DNA of 64,000 bases from Apostichopus japonicus (lineage: Eukaryota > Echinodermata > Holothuroidea > Aspidochirotida > Stichopodidae). A program made the translations under genes and the position numbers. A model generated the notes under the pieces. It saw only the letters and a list, made by a program, of their open reading frames with translations, had not been told where the DNA came from and did no database searches. Below, piece after piece: positions 27,801-39,136 of this stretch. How positions within the stretch are numbered: the stretch's first letter is position 1; every line of letters begins with the position of its first letter. The DNA lies in NCBI RefSeq assembly GCF_037975245.1, contig NC_092582.1, positions 26,474,077 to 26,538,076 of the forward strand. Reading direction: 5' to 3'.

Positions 27801-30800
27801 GCCACTTTTGACTCCAGAGAAGCGTCTACTGGGTGCTGGGAGTCCCTTCTACGTAGTCTGAGAGAGATTTGAGAACTTTCATTTTTGGCCAAAAAATCGC
27901 CAATTTCATAAGGCTATACCCTTATGATTTTGTCCGATTTTGGCCCAAATCGCGACTTTTTTAATTCTTCCCAAAATTGTACCTGTGGTGTGTGGCGCCC
28001 TTTGGATTCCTTTCCACGTGACAAGAGCGTTATCAACACTTATATTTTGGTGGAAAAATGAAATTTAATACCCAATTGACGTCATTTCATATCTAATTTA
28101 AATGACTAAAACTTCGACGAATGCCACTTTTGACTCCAGAGAAGCGTCTACTGGGTGCTGGGAGTCCCTTCTACGTAGTCTGAGAGAGATTTGAGAACTT
28201 TCATTTTTGGCCCAAAATCGCCAATTTCATAAAGGTATAACCTTATGATTTTGTCCGATTTTGGCCAAAATCGCGACCTTTTTTAATTCTTCCCAAAATT
28301 GTACCTGTGGTGTGTGGCGCCCTTTGGATTCATTTCCACGTGACAAGAGCGGTATAAACACTTATATTTTGGTGAAAAAATGAAATTTAATAACCATATC
28401 TTGACGTCATTTCATATCTAATTTAAATGACTAAAACTTCGACGAATGCCACTTTTGACTCCAGAGAAGCGTCTACTGGGTGCTGGGAGTACCTTCTACG
28501 CAGTCTGAGAGATACTTGAGAACTTTCATTTTTGCCAAAAAAAATTGCCAATTTCATAAGGCTATACCCTTATGATTTTGTCCAATTTTGGCCCAAATCG
28601 CGACTTTTTTAATTCTTCCCAAAATTGTACCTGTGGTGTGTGGCGCCCTTTGGATTCATTTCCACGTGACAAGAGCGTTATCAACACTTATATTTTGGTG
28701 GGAAAATGAAATTTAATAACCAATTGACGTCATTTCATATCTAATTTAAATGACTAAAACTTCGTCGAATGCCACTTTTGACTCCAGAGAAGCGTCTACT
28801 GGGTGCTGGGAGTCCCTTCTACGTAGTCTGAGAGAGATTTGAGAACTTTCATTTTTGGCCAAAAAATCGCCAATTTCATAAGGCTATACCCTTATGATTT
28901 TGTCCGATTTTGGCCCAATTCGCGACCTTTTTTAATTCTTCCCAAAATTGTACCTGTGGTGTGTGGCGCCCTTTGGATTCCTTTCCACGTGACAAGAGCG
29001 TTATCAACACTTATATTTTGGTGGAAAAATGAAATTTAATAACCATATCTTGACGTCATTTCATATCTAATTTAAATGACTAAAACTTCGTCGAATGCCA
29101 CTTTTGACTCCAGAGAAGCGTCTACTGGGTGCTGGGAGTCCCTTCTATGTAGTCTGAGAGAGACTTGAGAACTTTCATTTTTGCCAAAAAAATTGCCAAT
29201 TTCATAAGGCTATACCCTTATGATTTTGTCCGATTTTGGCCCAAATCGCGACTTTTTTAATTCTTCCCAAAATTGTACCTGTGGTGTGTGGCGCCCATTG
29301 GATTCATTTCCACGGCACAGGAGCGGTATAAGCACTTATATTTTGGTGGAAAAATGAAATTAATAACCATATCTTGACGTCATTTCAATATCTTATTTAA
29401 ATGATTAAAACTTTGTTGAATGCCACTTTTGACTCCAGAGAAGCGACTACTGGGTGCTGGGAGTCCCTTCTACGTAGTCTGAGAGAGACTTGAGAACTTT
29501 CATTTTTGAAAAAAAATCGCCAATTTCATAAGGCTATATATACCCTTATGATTTTGTCCGATTTTGGCCTAAATCGCGATCTTTTTAATTTTTCCCAAAA
29601 ATGTACCTGTGGTGTGTGGCGCCCTTTGGATTCATTTCCACGTGACAAGAGCGTTATCAACACTTATATTTTGGTGGAAAAATGAAATTTAATAACCATA
29701 TCTTGACGTCATTTCATATCTAATTTAAATGACTAAAACTTCGTCGAATGCCACTTTTGACTCCAGAGAAGCGTCTACTGGGTGCTGGGAGTCCCTTCTA
29801 CGTAGTCTGAGAGAGATTTGAGAACTTTCATTTTTGGCCAAAAATCGCCAATTTCATAAGGCTATACCCTTATGATTTTGTCCGATTTTGGCCCAAATCG
29901 CGACTTTTTTAATTCTTCCCAAAATTGTACCTGTAGTGTGTGGCGCCCTTTGGATTCATTTCCACGTGACAAGAGCGTTATCAACACTTATATTTTGGTG
30001 AAAAAATGAAATTTAATAACCATATCTTGACGTCATTTCAATATCTTATTTAAATGATTAAAACTTCGTTGAATGCCACTTTTGACTCCAGAGAAGCGTC
30101 TACTGGGTGCTGGGAGTCCCTTCTACGTAGTCTGAGAGAGACTTGAGAACTTTCATTTTTGGCCAAAAAATCGCCAATTTCATAAGGCTATACCCTTATG
30201 ATTTTGTCCGATTTTGGCCCAAATCGCGACTTTTTTTAATTCTTCCCAAAATTGTACCTGTGGTGTCTGGCGCCCTTTGGATTCATTTCCACGTCACAAG
30301 AGCAGTATAAACACTTATATTTTGGTGGAAAAATGAAATTTAATAACCATATCTTGACGTCATTTCATATCTAATTTAAATGACTAAAACTTCGTCGAAT
30401 GCCACTTTTGACTCCAGAGAAGCGTCTACTGGGTGCTGGGAGTCCCTTCTACGTAGTCTGAGAGAGATTTCAGAACTTTCATTTTTGGCCAAAAATCGCC
30501 AATTTCATAAGGCCCTTATGACTTTGTCCGATTTTGGCCCAAATCGCAACTTTTTTAATTCTACCCAAAATTGTACCTGTGGTGTGTGGCGCCCTTTGGA
30601 TTCATTTCCATGTCACAAGAGCGGTATAAACACTTATATTTTGGTGGAAAAATGAAATTTAATAACCATATCTTGACGTCATTTCATATCTAATTTAAAT
30701 GACTAAAACTTCGTCGAATGCCACTTTTGACTCCAGAGAAGCGTCTACTGGGTGCTGGGAGTCCCTTCTACGTAGTCTGAGAGAGATTTAAGAACTTTCA

Positions 30801-31200
30801 TTTTTGGCCAAAAATCGCAAAGTTCATAAAGCTATACCCTTATGATTTTGTCCGATTTTGGCCCAAATCGCGACTTTTTTAATTCTTCCCAAAATTGTAC
30901 CTGTGGTGTGTGGCGCCCTTTGGATTCATTTCCATGTGACAAGAGCGTTATCAACACTTATATTTTGGTGGAAAAATGAAATTTAATAACCATATCTTGA
31001 CGTCATTTCAATATCTAATTTAATGATGAAAACTTCGTCGAATGCCACTTTTGACGCGAGAGAAGCGTCTACTGGGTGCTGGGAGTCCCTTCTACGTAGT
31101 CTGACAGAGATTTGAGAACTTTCATTTTTGGCCAAAAATCGCCAATTTTGATTTTGTCCGATTTTGGCCAAAATCGCGACTTTTTAATTCTTCCCAAAAT
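3809..31200. repeat. Satellite array, 325 bp unit, about 84 copies
   Basis: A continuous head-to-tail array with very similar units. Equivalent positions recur at about 325 bp, and identical variants recur at multiples of it (975, 1300, 1625), showing higher-order structure. Each unit contains several perfect palindromes: ATTTTTGGCCAAAAAT, ATTTTGGCCAAAAT, GGCGCC, CACGTG, TGACGTCA, ATTTAAAT and TACGTA. Two units are visibly deleted, near 5699-5700 and 20665-20695. The last unit breaks off at about 31200 and the first merges into LINE sequence near 3809. The 62-91 codon open frames inside units are repeat by-products. The array lies downstream of the GPCPD1-like gene, or in its last intron if the 3 kb exon belongs to that gene. 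Confidence 0.97.
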
Positions 31201-31551
31201 TTAAACAATGCCTTGAACACTACAGATGATCCTAACTGTAATAATCCCTAATGTCTTTAACACTAATAAGTGTGTGGCTTGTGCAGCATTAGCATCAATT
31301 GCTTATTTCTGGCTGCTGTCTTTGAGGCTCCTGTGGTGGTTTTTTTTGAGATCCTGAACCAGTAATTTCATCTCTGTGCAAGCTCCACCCTGAAATGAAT
31401 AGTAAATACCATCACAGAGAATGCTACGCATAGGTAGGAAATAGGGGAAAGTCATTTCTGTTGCCTGCAGAATAATTAACTGTGAGTTCTCTACAATGAC
31501 TGCCATGGTAATTTCAAACTATCAGGCTTTGGTTGTATTTACATAAATACT
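31201..31551. other. Short unique stretch at the 3' end of the GPCPD1-like gene
   Basis: Between the satellite and the exon duplication lies about 350 bp of non-repetitive DNA. On the minus strand it offers two AG acceptors (before 31389, and in TTCTGCAG near 31467) that could start a terminal exon. I see no clear AATAAA on the minus strand between 31200 and 31368, which leaves the gene end unresolved. Confidence 0.5.
31368..31389 (-). CDS. GPCPD1: Candidate terminal coding exon of the GPCPD1-like gene
   Basis: A good acceptor (pyrimidine-rich, TTTCAG) precedes 31389. Joined to the two bases left by the exon at 31731, it adds K-V-E-L-A-Q-R and a TGA stop. Ending soon after the last barrel strand is plausible for a GDPD, but human GPCPD1 carries a longer tail. 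Alternatives are an acceptor near 31467 (giving a still shorter tail) or splicing to a distant exon. Confidence 0.35.
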
Positions 31552-31573
31552 CCACTGTGTGTAGGAGACTTAC

Positions 31574-31686
31574 CTGTCTGTTATGATAAAGTCCACTTGA
31601 AGCTCCTTCAACTTCTTTTGGTACTTGGCCTCATTATTCTCCTCTCCCCATACACATAATATTAAACCTTTGTCATAGTATGGCTG
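31574..31686 (-). pseudogene. Partial tandem copy of the last GDPD exon
   Basis: The 3' two thirds of exon 31731-31891 and its donor are duplicated about 157 bp downstream in the direction of transcription. The copy reads QPYYDKGLILCVWGEENN and on to DFIITD, with the same GTAAGT donor. Its 5' part is replaced by unrelated sequence, but a CAG acceptor at 31687-31689 gives a 113-base exon that starts in phase 0, like the parent, and ends with the same two-base overhang. It could be a decaying duplicate or an alternative last catalytic exon lacking about 20 residues of the parent's N-terminal part. Confidence 0.7.
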
Positions 31687-31730
31687 CTGCAATCTGCAGG
31701 CTACATGCCCACTGTGTGTAGGAGACTTAC

Positions 31731-31891
31731 TTGTCTGTTATGATAAAGTCCACTTGAAGCTCCTTCAACTTCTTTTGGTACATGGCCTCATTATTCTCCT
31801 CTCCCCATACACATAATATTAAACCATTGTCATGAATGCTTGAAATTAGCCAGGGTTCTGCCACGTAATCATCCGAGTGACCATTCAGTCC
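31731..31891 (-). CDS. GPCPD1: GPCPD1-like exon: C-terminal strands of the GDPD barrel
   Basis: The 161-base exon begins after TTTCTATAG, in phase 0, and ends with two bases before GTAAGT. It encodes 53 codons including GLNGHSDDYVAEPWL, then GLILCVWGEENNEA, then KKLKELQVDFIITD. In GPCPD1 this region is the late barrel strand (GLVIFCWGDD in human, from memory) followed by the helix and the last strand ending near Asp. The short linker between strand and helix looks complete. A partial copy of this exon lies immediately downstream. Confidence 0.92.
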
Positions 31892-32599
31892 CTATAGAAA
31901 GTTGAGAAAATAAACATTGTTTAACAGTAAAATTTCCCATTATCTATCATTAAACATTGTACACATTTCGAAGACTTACACACCATAACAACTCCCTGTA
32001 CACACATACCAAATTCAATTCCAGAATAAAAAAAACTTGAAATTAACTATAACACAATTCCAAGATTCTGCACAAATAACAGGACAAGAATATTGAAATC
32101 TGACCACCATCAATTACACCACGATAAAGCTACTTTAGATTGAAATATGGTGGCAGGCAGTGGCATGTGCAAAAAAGTCAGAGATACATCCCATTGTCAG
32201 TGGAGGGAAGAAGAAGACCACTAGAAATAGGCCGTGGCCCCCCCCCCCTTCCCTTTCAACGTATTTGCATAGTATGTATTGGCACAACCATGCAGTTAGA
32301 GCTTTGTATACAGACCTAAATTATAGTGTAAAATAAAGCCTCAGAAGGGTCCCAGCATGGGAGTCTACTTCAATGACCTCTGGCCTTGCCTTATGTTCAG
32401 ACGCCTACCTAAATCAGTAAGGGGTTATGTTTTAATTTATTAGCCAGTCAGCACCCCCATCCTGTATAAAACCTTGATTTTCCTTGTCTCTTCCATTGTG
32501 GTTCATGCCCCAATTTCAATCAGTTGGAGGTAAACTTTGAAATATGCCCGTCAGACTCCCTCAACTTAGTAATCCTGGGCATGGCACTGGTGGCAGGTA
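31892..32599. other. Intron sequence flanking the 49 bp array
   Basis: No exon or RNA gene is seen. A degenerate relative of the 49 bp unit appears near 32105-32160 (TTTAGATTG ... GGTGGCAGGCAG), and a C run lies at 32237-32247. The old diverged copy outside the array suggests the unit arose from local sequence. Confidence 0.5.
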
Positions 32600-35500
32600 C
32601 TAACTCCATCAGAGTCACTTTAGATTGACACACGGTGGTAGATGGACAATAACTCCATCAGAGTCACTTTAGATTGACACACGGTGGTAGATGGACATTA
32701 ACTCCATCAGAGTCAGTATAGATTGACACATGGTGGTAGATGGACATTAACTCCATCAGAGTCACTTTAGATTGACACACGGTGGTAGATGGACATTAAC
32801 TCCATCAGAGTCACTTTAGATTGACACACGGTGGTAGATGGACATTAACTCCATCAGCGCCACTTTATATTGACACACGGTGGTAGATGGACATTAACTC
32901 CATCAGAGTCACTATAGATTGACACACGGTGGTAGATGGACATTAACTCCATCAGCGCCACTTTATATTGACACACGGTGGTAGATGGACATTAACTCCA
33001 TTAGCGCCACTTTAGATTGACACACGGTGGTAGATGGACATTAACTCCATCAGAGTCACTTTATATTGACACACGGTGGTAGATGGACATTAACTCCATC
33101 AGAGTCATTTAAGATTGACACACGGTGGTAGATGGACATTAACTCCATCAGAGTCACTTTATATTGACACACGGTGGTAGATGGACATTAACTCCATCAA
33201 AGTCATTTAAGATTGACACACGGTGGTAGATGGACATTAACTCCATCAGAGTCACTTTAGATGGACACTCGGTAGTAGATGGACATTAACTCCATCAAAG
33301 TCACTTTAGATGGACACACCGTGGTAGATGGACATTAACTCAATCAGAGTCATTTAAGATTGACACACGGTAGTAGATGGACATTAACTCCATCAGAGTC
33401 ACTTTAGATGGACACACCGTGGTAGATGGACATTAACTCCATCAGAGTCACTTTAGATGGACACACGGTAGTAGATGGACATTAACTCCATCAGAGTCAC
33501 TTTAGATTGACACACCGTGGTAGATGGACATTAACTCCATCAGAGTCACTTTAGATGGACACACGGTAGTAGATGGACATTAACTCCATCAGAGTCACTT
33601 TAGATTGACACACCGTGGTAGATGGACATTAACTCCATCAGAGTCACTTTAGATGGACACACGGTAGTAGATGGACATTAACTCCATCAGAGTCACTTTA
33701 GATTGACACACCGTGGTAGATGGACATTAACTCCATCAGAGTCACTTTAGATGGACACACGGTAGTAGATGGACATTAACTCCATCAGAGTCACTTTAGA
33801 TTGACACACGGTGGTAGATGGACATTAACTCCATCAGAGTCACTTTAGATGGACACACGGTAGTAGATGGACATTAACTCCATCAGAGTCACTTTAGATT
33901 GACACACGGTGGTAGATGGACATTAACTCCATCAGAGTCACTTTAGATTGACACACGGTAGTAGATGGACATTAACTCCATCAGAGTCACTTTAGATTGA
34001 CACACGGTGGTAGATGGACATTAACTCCATCAGAGTCACTTTAGATTGACACACGGTAGTAGATGGACATTAACTCCATCAGAGTCACTTTAGATGGACA
34101 CACGGTGGTAGATGGACATTAACTCCATCAGAGTCACTTTAGATGGACACACGGTGGTAAATGGACATTAACTCCATCAGAGACACTTTAGATTCACACA
34201 CGGTGGTAGATGGACATTAACTCCATCAGAGTCATTTAAGATGGACACACGGTGGTAGATGGACATTAACTCCATCAGAGACACTTTAGATTGACACACG
34301 GTGGTAGATGGACATTAACTCCATCAGAGTCATTTAAGATGGACACACGGTGGTAGATGGACATTAACTCCATCAGAGACACTTTAGATTGACACACGGT
34401 GGTAGATGGACATTAACTCCATCAGAGACACTTAAGATTCACACACGGTGGTAGATGGACATTAACTCCATCAGAGACACTTTAGATTGACACACGGTGG
34501 TAGATGGACATTAACTCCATCAGAGTCACTTTAGATTGACACACGGTGGTAGATGGACATTAACTCCATCAGAGTCACTTTAGATTGACACACGGTGGTA
34601 GATGGACATTAACTCCATCAGAGTCACTTTAGATTGACACACGGTAGTAGATGGACATTAACTCCATCAGAGTCACTTTAGATGGACACACGGTGGTAGA
34701 TGGACATTAACTCCATCAGAGTCACTTTAGATTGACACACGGTGGTAGATGGACATTAACTCCATCAGAGTCACTTTAGATTCACACACTGTGGTAGATG
34801 GACATTAACTCCATCAGAGTCACTTTAGATGGACACACGGTGGTAGATGGACATTAACTCCATCAGAGTCACTTATGATACACACACTGTGGTAGATGGA
34901 CATTAACTCCATCAGAGTCACTTTAGATGGACACACGGTGGTAGATGGACATTAACTCCATCAGAGTCACTTTAGATTGACACACGGTAGTAGATGGACA
35001 TTAACTCCATCAGAGTCACTTTAGATGGACACACGGTAGTAGATGGACATTAACTCCATCAGAGTCACTTTAGATTGACACACGGTGGTAGATGGACATT
35101 AACTCCATCTGAGTCACTTTAGATTCACACACGGTGGTAGATGGACATTAACTCCATCAGAGTCACTTTAGATTGACACACGGTGGTAGATGGACATTAA
35201 CTCCATCAGAGTCACTTTAGATTCACACACGGTGGTAGAAGGACATTAACTCCATCAGAGTCACTTTAGATTGACACACGGTGGTAGATGGACATTAACT
35301 CCATCAGAGCCACTTTAGATTGACACACGGTGGTAGATGGACATTAACTCCATCAGAGTCACTTTAGATTGACACACGGTGGTAGATGGACATTAACTCC
35401 ATCAGAGCCACTTTAGATTGACACACGGTGGTAGATGGACATTAACTCCATCAGAGTCACTTTAGATTGACACACGGTGGTAGATGGACATTAACTCCAT

Positions 35501-36445
35501 CAGAGTCACTTTAGATTGACACACGGTGGTAGATGGACATTAATTCCATCACAGTCACTTTAGATGGACACACGGTGGTAGATGGACATTAACTCCATCA
35601 GAGTCACTTTAGATTGACACACGGTGGTAGATGGACATTAATTCCATCAGAGTCACTTTAGATGGACACACGGTGGTAGATGGACATTAACTCCATCAGA
35701 GTCACTTTAGATGGACACACGGTGGTATAGGACATTAACTCCATCAGAGTCACTTTAGATTGACACACGGTGGTAGATGGACATTAACTCCATCAGAGTC
35801 ACTTTAGATGGACACACGGTGGTAGATGGACATTAACTCCATCAGAGTCACTTTAGATGGGCACAGGGTAGTAGATGGACATTAACTCCATCAGAGTCAC
35901 TTTAGATGGACACACGGTGGTAGAAGGACATTAACTCCATCAGAGTCACTTTAGATTGACACACGGTGGTAGATGGACATTAACTCCATCAGAGTCACTT
36001 AAGATTGACACACGGTGGTAGATGGACATTAACTCCATCAGAGTCACTTTAGATTGACACACGGTGGTAGATGGACATTAACTCCATCAGAGTCACTTTA
36101 GATGGACACACGGTGGTAGATGGACATTAACTCCATCAGAGTCACTTTAGATTGACACACGGTGGTAGATGGACATTAACTCCATCAGAGTCACTTTAGA
36201 TGGACACATGGAGGTAGATGGACATTAACTCCATCACAGTCACTATAGATTGACACACGGTGGTAGATGGACATTAACTCCATCAGAGTCACTTTAGATG
36301 GACACACGGTGGTAGATGGACATTAACTCCATCAGAGTCACTTTAGATTGACACACGGTGGTAGATGGACATTAACTCCATCAGAGTCACTTTAGATTGA
36401 CACACGGTGGTAGATGGACATTAACTCCATCAGAGTCACTTTGTA
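32600..36445. repeat. Minisatellite, 49 bp unit, about 78 copies
   Basis: The unit contains ACGGTGGTAGATGGACAT, then TTAACTCCATCAGAGTC. Two variants (TTGACACACGGTGGT and TGGACACACGGTAGT) alternate strictly between about 33.4 and 34.1 kb, giving a 98 bp higher-order dimer. Diverged relatives extend a little past both ends, for example at 36480-36580. It lies in the intron between exons 36710 and 31731. Confidence 0.95.
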
Positions 36446-36709
36446 TGGAAACAGAGTGTCACACAAACATACGTTTCATTTCTGTCTCGTTGAAATGGAA
36501 CACATTATAGCACCATTAATGTCACTATGAATTGAAATGTGTTGTAAGGCAGACAATTAGCCCTATTAGTGTTACTTCAAATGCTGTTTGCCACTTTTTG
36601 TAAGATATGAACATTTTTCACAGCAAATTAAAACTACATCACAATTAATCTTGATTTTAATTTGTCAGTTCATAGACATTCATAAACAGTTAAAACTGTT
36701 GCGACCAAC

Positions 36710-36845
36710 CTGTAAGTTTTCTGCTATTGCCAGGCAGACTCCAATCTTGGCACTGCTACATCGCACACCTCTGTAACTGGCATATTTAGCAGTCTGCCCG
36801 TAGTTAGCTAACAGAACAGGGTATCTGTGCTGTTTCATCCGAAGC
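36710..36845 (-). CDS. GPCPD1: GPCPD1-like exon: GDPD barrel, middle-late
   Basis: The 136-base exon follows CTTTTACAG and its first base completes the Met codon left by exon 39009. It encodes LRMKQHRYPVLLANYG, then QTAKYASYRGVRCSSAKI and GVCLAIAENLQ, ending in phase 0 at a GTTGGT donor. It corresponds to the human GPCPD1 stretch after the VFSSFD strand that reads MVRQKQNKYPILFLTQG (from memory). The donor is weaker than the others in this gene. Confidence 0.92.
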
Positions 36846-36849
36846 CTGT

Positions 36850-37405
36850 AAAAGTAAATAACAGAACAAACTAAACGACAAAGAAGCCTTGTAAAAATAA
36901 ATAACAGAACAAACTAAACGACAAAGAAGCCTTGTAAAAATAAATAACTGAACAATCTAAACGACAAAGAAGCCTTGTAAAAATAAATAACTGAACAAAC
37001 TAAACGACAAAGAAGCCTTGTAAAAATAAATAACTGAACAAACTAAACGACAAAGAAGCCTTGTAAAAATAAATAACTGAACAAACTAAACGACAAAGAA
37101 GCCTTGTAAAAATAAATAACTGAACAAACTAAACGACAAAGAAGCCTTGTAAAAATAAATAACTGAACAAACTAAACGACAAAGAAGCCTTGTAAAAATA
37201 AATAACTGAACAAACTAAACGACAAAGAAGCCTTGTAAAAATAAATAACTGAACAAACTAAACGACAAAGAAGCCTTGTAAAAATAAATAACTGAACAAA
37301 CTAAACAACAAAGAAACCTTGTAAAAATAAATAACGAAACAAACTAAACGACAAAGAAGCCTTGTAAAAATAAATAACAGAACAAACTAAAAGACAAAGA
37401 AGTGA
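36850..37405. repeat. Minisatellite, 43 bp unit, about 13 copies, abutting an exon
   Basis: The unit contains GAACAAACTAAACGACAAAG, then AAGCCTTGTAAAAAT. The array starts within a few bases of the acceptor of exon 36710-36845. On the minus strand each unit contains TTTTTACAAGGCTTC, which resembles the true junction TTTTACAG followed by GCTTCGG. The unit therefore probably grew out of the intron-exon border, with the acceptor AG preserved in altered form. Confidence 0.93.
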
Positions 37406-37897
37406 TCGATAGCAAACTTTGTTTCTCTCTCTTAAATCTCTCTCTTAAATGATAGAACACATCTAACCACCAACAGTTTAATACTTAGTTTGACCAAAAA
37501 ACAAATATACTCTTCTACTTGTATCAATGGATTTGTTGTTAATATATTCAGGTTTAACACAAATTCTTTCCCACTACCATAAACTCCACAGCTTTTAACT
37601 CCAATCTTTGTCATTATCCACATTATCGCTTAATATTAATAATAATAATCATTATAATATTCAATTTTTATATAGTACTTTATACTAGCAATAGGTCTCA
37701 AAGCCCTTTACAGATGTTAAATTACCCCTGGTCAATGATAACTTGTCCCAGAGGCAATCCCTCCAGTCGGCTGCAGTTATAAACTGTGCCCAATGACTTA
37801 ACCAATTGTCCACCACGCTTTCTATCATCTCTATCATTGGTTCATTACACAGCGTTATAAAGGAACTTTTATTGGATAGATACAAATATATATACAT
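37406..37897. other. Intron sequence, no gene seen
   Basis: AT-rich sequence, including a short AAT-repeat stretch near 37628-37650. Two frames of 63 and 70 codons on the minus strand (37432-37623 and 37685-37897) have no recognisable motif or splice context. The right end borders the foldback element. Confidence 0.45.
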
Positions 37898-37904
37898 ATA
37901 GATA

Positions 37905-38882
37905 CGGTTACATCTCTATGTTCCGACATCTCTATGTTTCAACGTCTCTATGTTAGGACATAAATAAATAATTCAGTACAATTCTTTTTATCCAAAAGAT
38001 CGTTTGTACAAAGAAAACAAGTTTTCAAACCCCAATATTTTTGTAACCAACATTTTTTTGGACCAAATTTTCAGGACCAAAATCCTCCCCCCCCCCCCAA
38101 GGAACAAAAAATGTGACCCTAAATTTGTTGTGACCCAAACAGTGCTTGTGACCAAAAATTGCTTTTGACCCCAAAATTTGTTTGTAGTGTACTCCAAATT
38201 TTGTGGACAAAAATTCTTTGGACCAAACTTTGGGACCAAAAAAGGTTACTGCAAGCAGCCTATTTTTTGTTTGTTTATTTGCACGTAAAAATATAAACAT
38301 GAAAATCAAAAGCTAAATAAATACAGTAAGAGAAAAATCCAGTAAAATGTTTCAGTATATTAAGTTGCACTAAAGGAGGCTTATAATGGAAAGTCAAAAG
38401 GTACATACATCGTCAACCATGATAAAAGACTTACAAATATATGCCCTCATTTGCGCAGGCCACTGCCCCCCCCCCAAAAAATAAAAAAAAAATATGGTAG
38501 GCCTACAACATAGTTTGATCTAAATCTAAACACATTTTATTCAAAAATTAATTCGGCCAAAAACAATTTTGGTCCCAAAAATGTGAGTACCAAAAAAGTT
38601 CGGGTCAAAAGCACTGTTTTGGTCATCACAAACTTTGGGTCACATTTTTGTTTTGTTTTTCTTGAAAAAAAAGTTTTTCCGAAAAAGTTTGGTCCGAAAA
38701 ATGTTAGTCCAAAAAAATTAAGTCCCCAAAAAATTTGGTCACAAAAATATTGGGGTCACAAAACTACTTTTCTTGGTACAAACAAATTTATGGATAAAAA
38801 AAAAAATTGCTCTGAATTTTTTCTTTTTGTCGGAACATAGAGACGTCGGAACATAGAGACGTCGGAACATAGGGATGTCACC
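37905..38882. mobile_element. Foldback (long inverted repeat) element with 16 bp subrepeats at its ends
   Basis: The left end carries three copies of a 16 bp unit (ACATCTCTATGTTCCG type) at about 37910-37957. The right end (about 38832-38880) carries three copies of its complement (CGGAACATAGAGACGT). Inside these, both arms continue as inverted copies: TTCAG.ACAATT and TTTTTATCC near the left end match the right arm read on the other strand. Further in, many GACCAAA/TTTGGTC-type motifs are arranged in opposite orientation. ATAGATA occurs just outside both ends (37898-37904 and 38883-38889), a candidate 7 bp target-site duplication. No transposase is present, so it would be non-autonomous. Overlapping Phe/Lys-rich frames here are not genes. 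Confidence 0.8.
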
Positions 38883-39008
38883 ATAGATATGAATACCCAC
38901 AGGTATTAGATATTTCTTTAAAAAATGAAATTTACCGATGAAAAGAGTTTTCATAAAAAATTTTAAAAAAGTATGGTTATTCACAGCTAAGGGTTTTCAA
39001 TGACTTAC

Positions 39009-39136
39009 ATAATACACAGATCTGGATCAAATGCAGAAAAGACTATTCTTCTCTTGCTAGCATATTTATAAACCACATCCAGCAGCGAGTCCAACAAATG
39101 ACTTCGGTTACCAGCTTCAGACTCCTGATTGCCATA
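39009..39136 (-). CDS. GPCPD1: GPCPD1-like exon: KRRIVFSAFD strand
   Basis: The 128-base exon follows TATTAACAG in phase 0 and ends with AT before GTAAGT. It encodes YGNQESEAGNRSHLLDSL, then LDVVYKYASKRRIVFSAF and DPDLCI. The KRRIVFS-FD stretch is a near-identical match to the corresponding GPCPD1 barrel strand (human KRRIVFSSFDAD, from memory). It is one of the strongest identifiers of the family in this window. Confidence 0.95.

Noticed and set aside
5870-30655. Dozens of 62-91 codon open frames on both strands in the 325 bp satellite (for example MRTFIFGQKIANF and MFIPLLSRGNESK types)
   Set aside because: They recur only because the unit recurs, appear on both strands in overlapping positions, and break wherever a unit has a single-base change. 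There is no splice context or known domain.
32600-36445. CRISPR-like regular repeats
   Set aside because: Here and in the other arrays there are no unique spacers between repeats; the whole unit repeats. The genome is eukaryotic and no cas genes are present.
37988-38840. Lys/Phe-rich frames on both strands in the foldback element
   Set aside because: Low-complexity GACCAAA/TTTGGTC repeats create them; no transposase motif.
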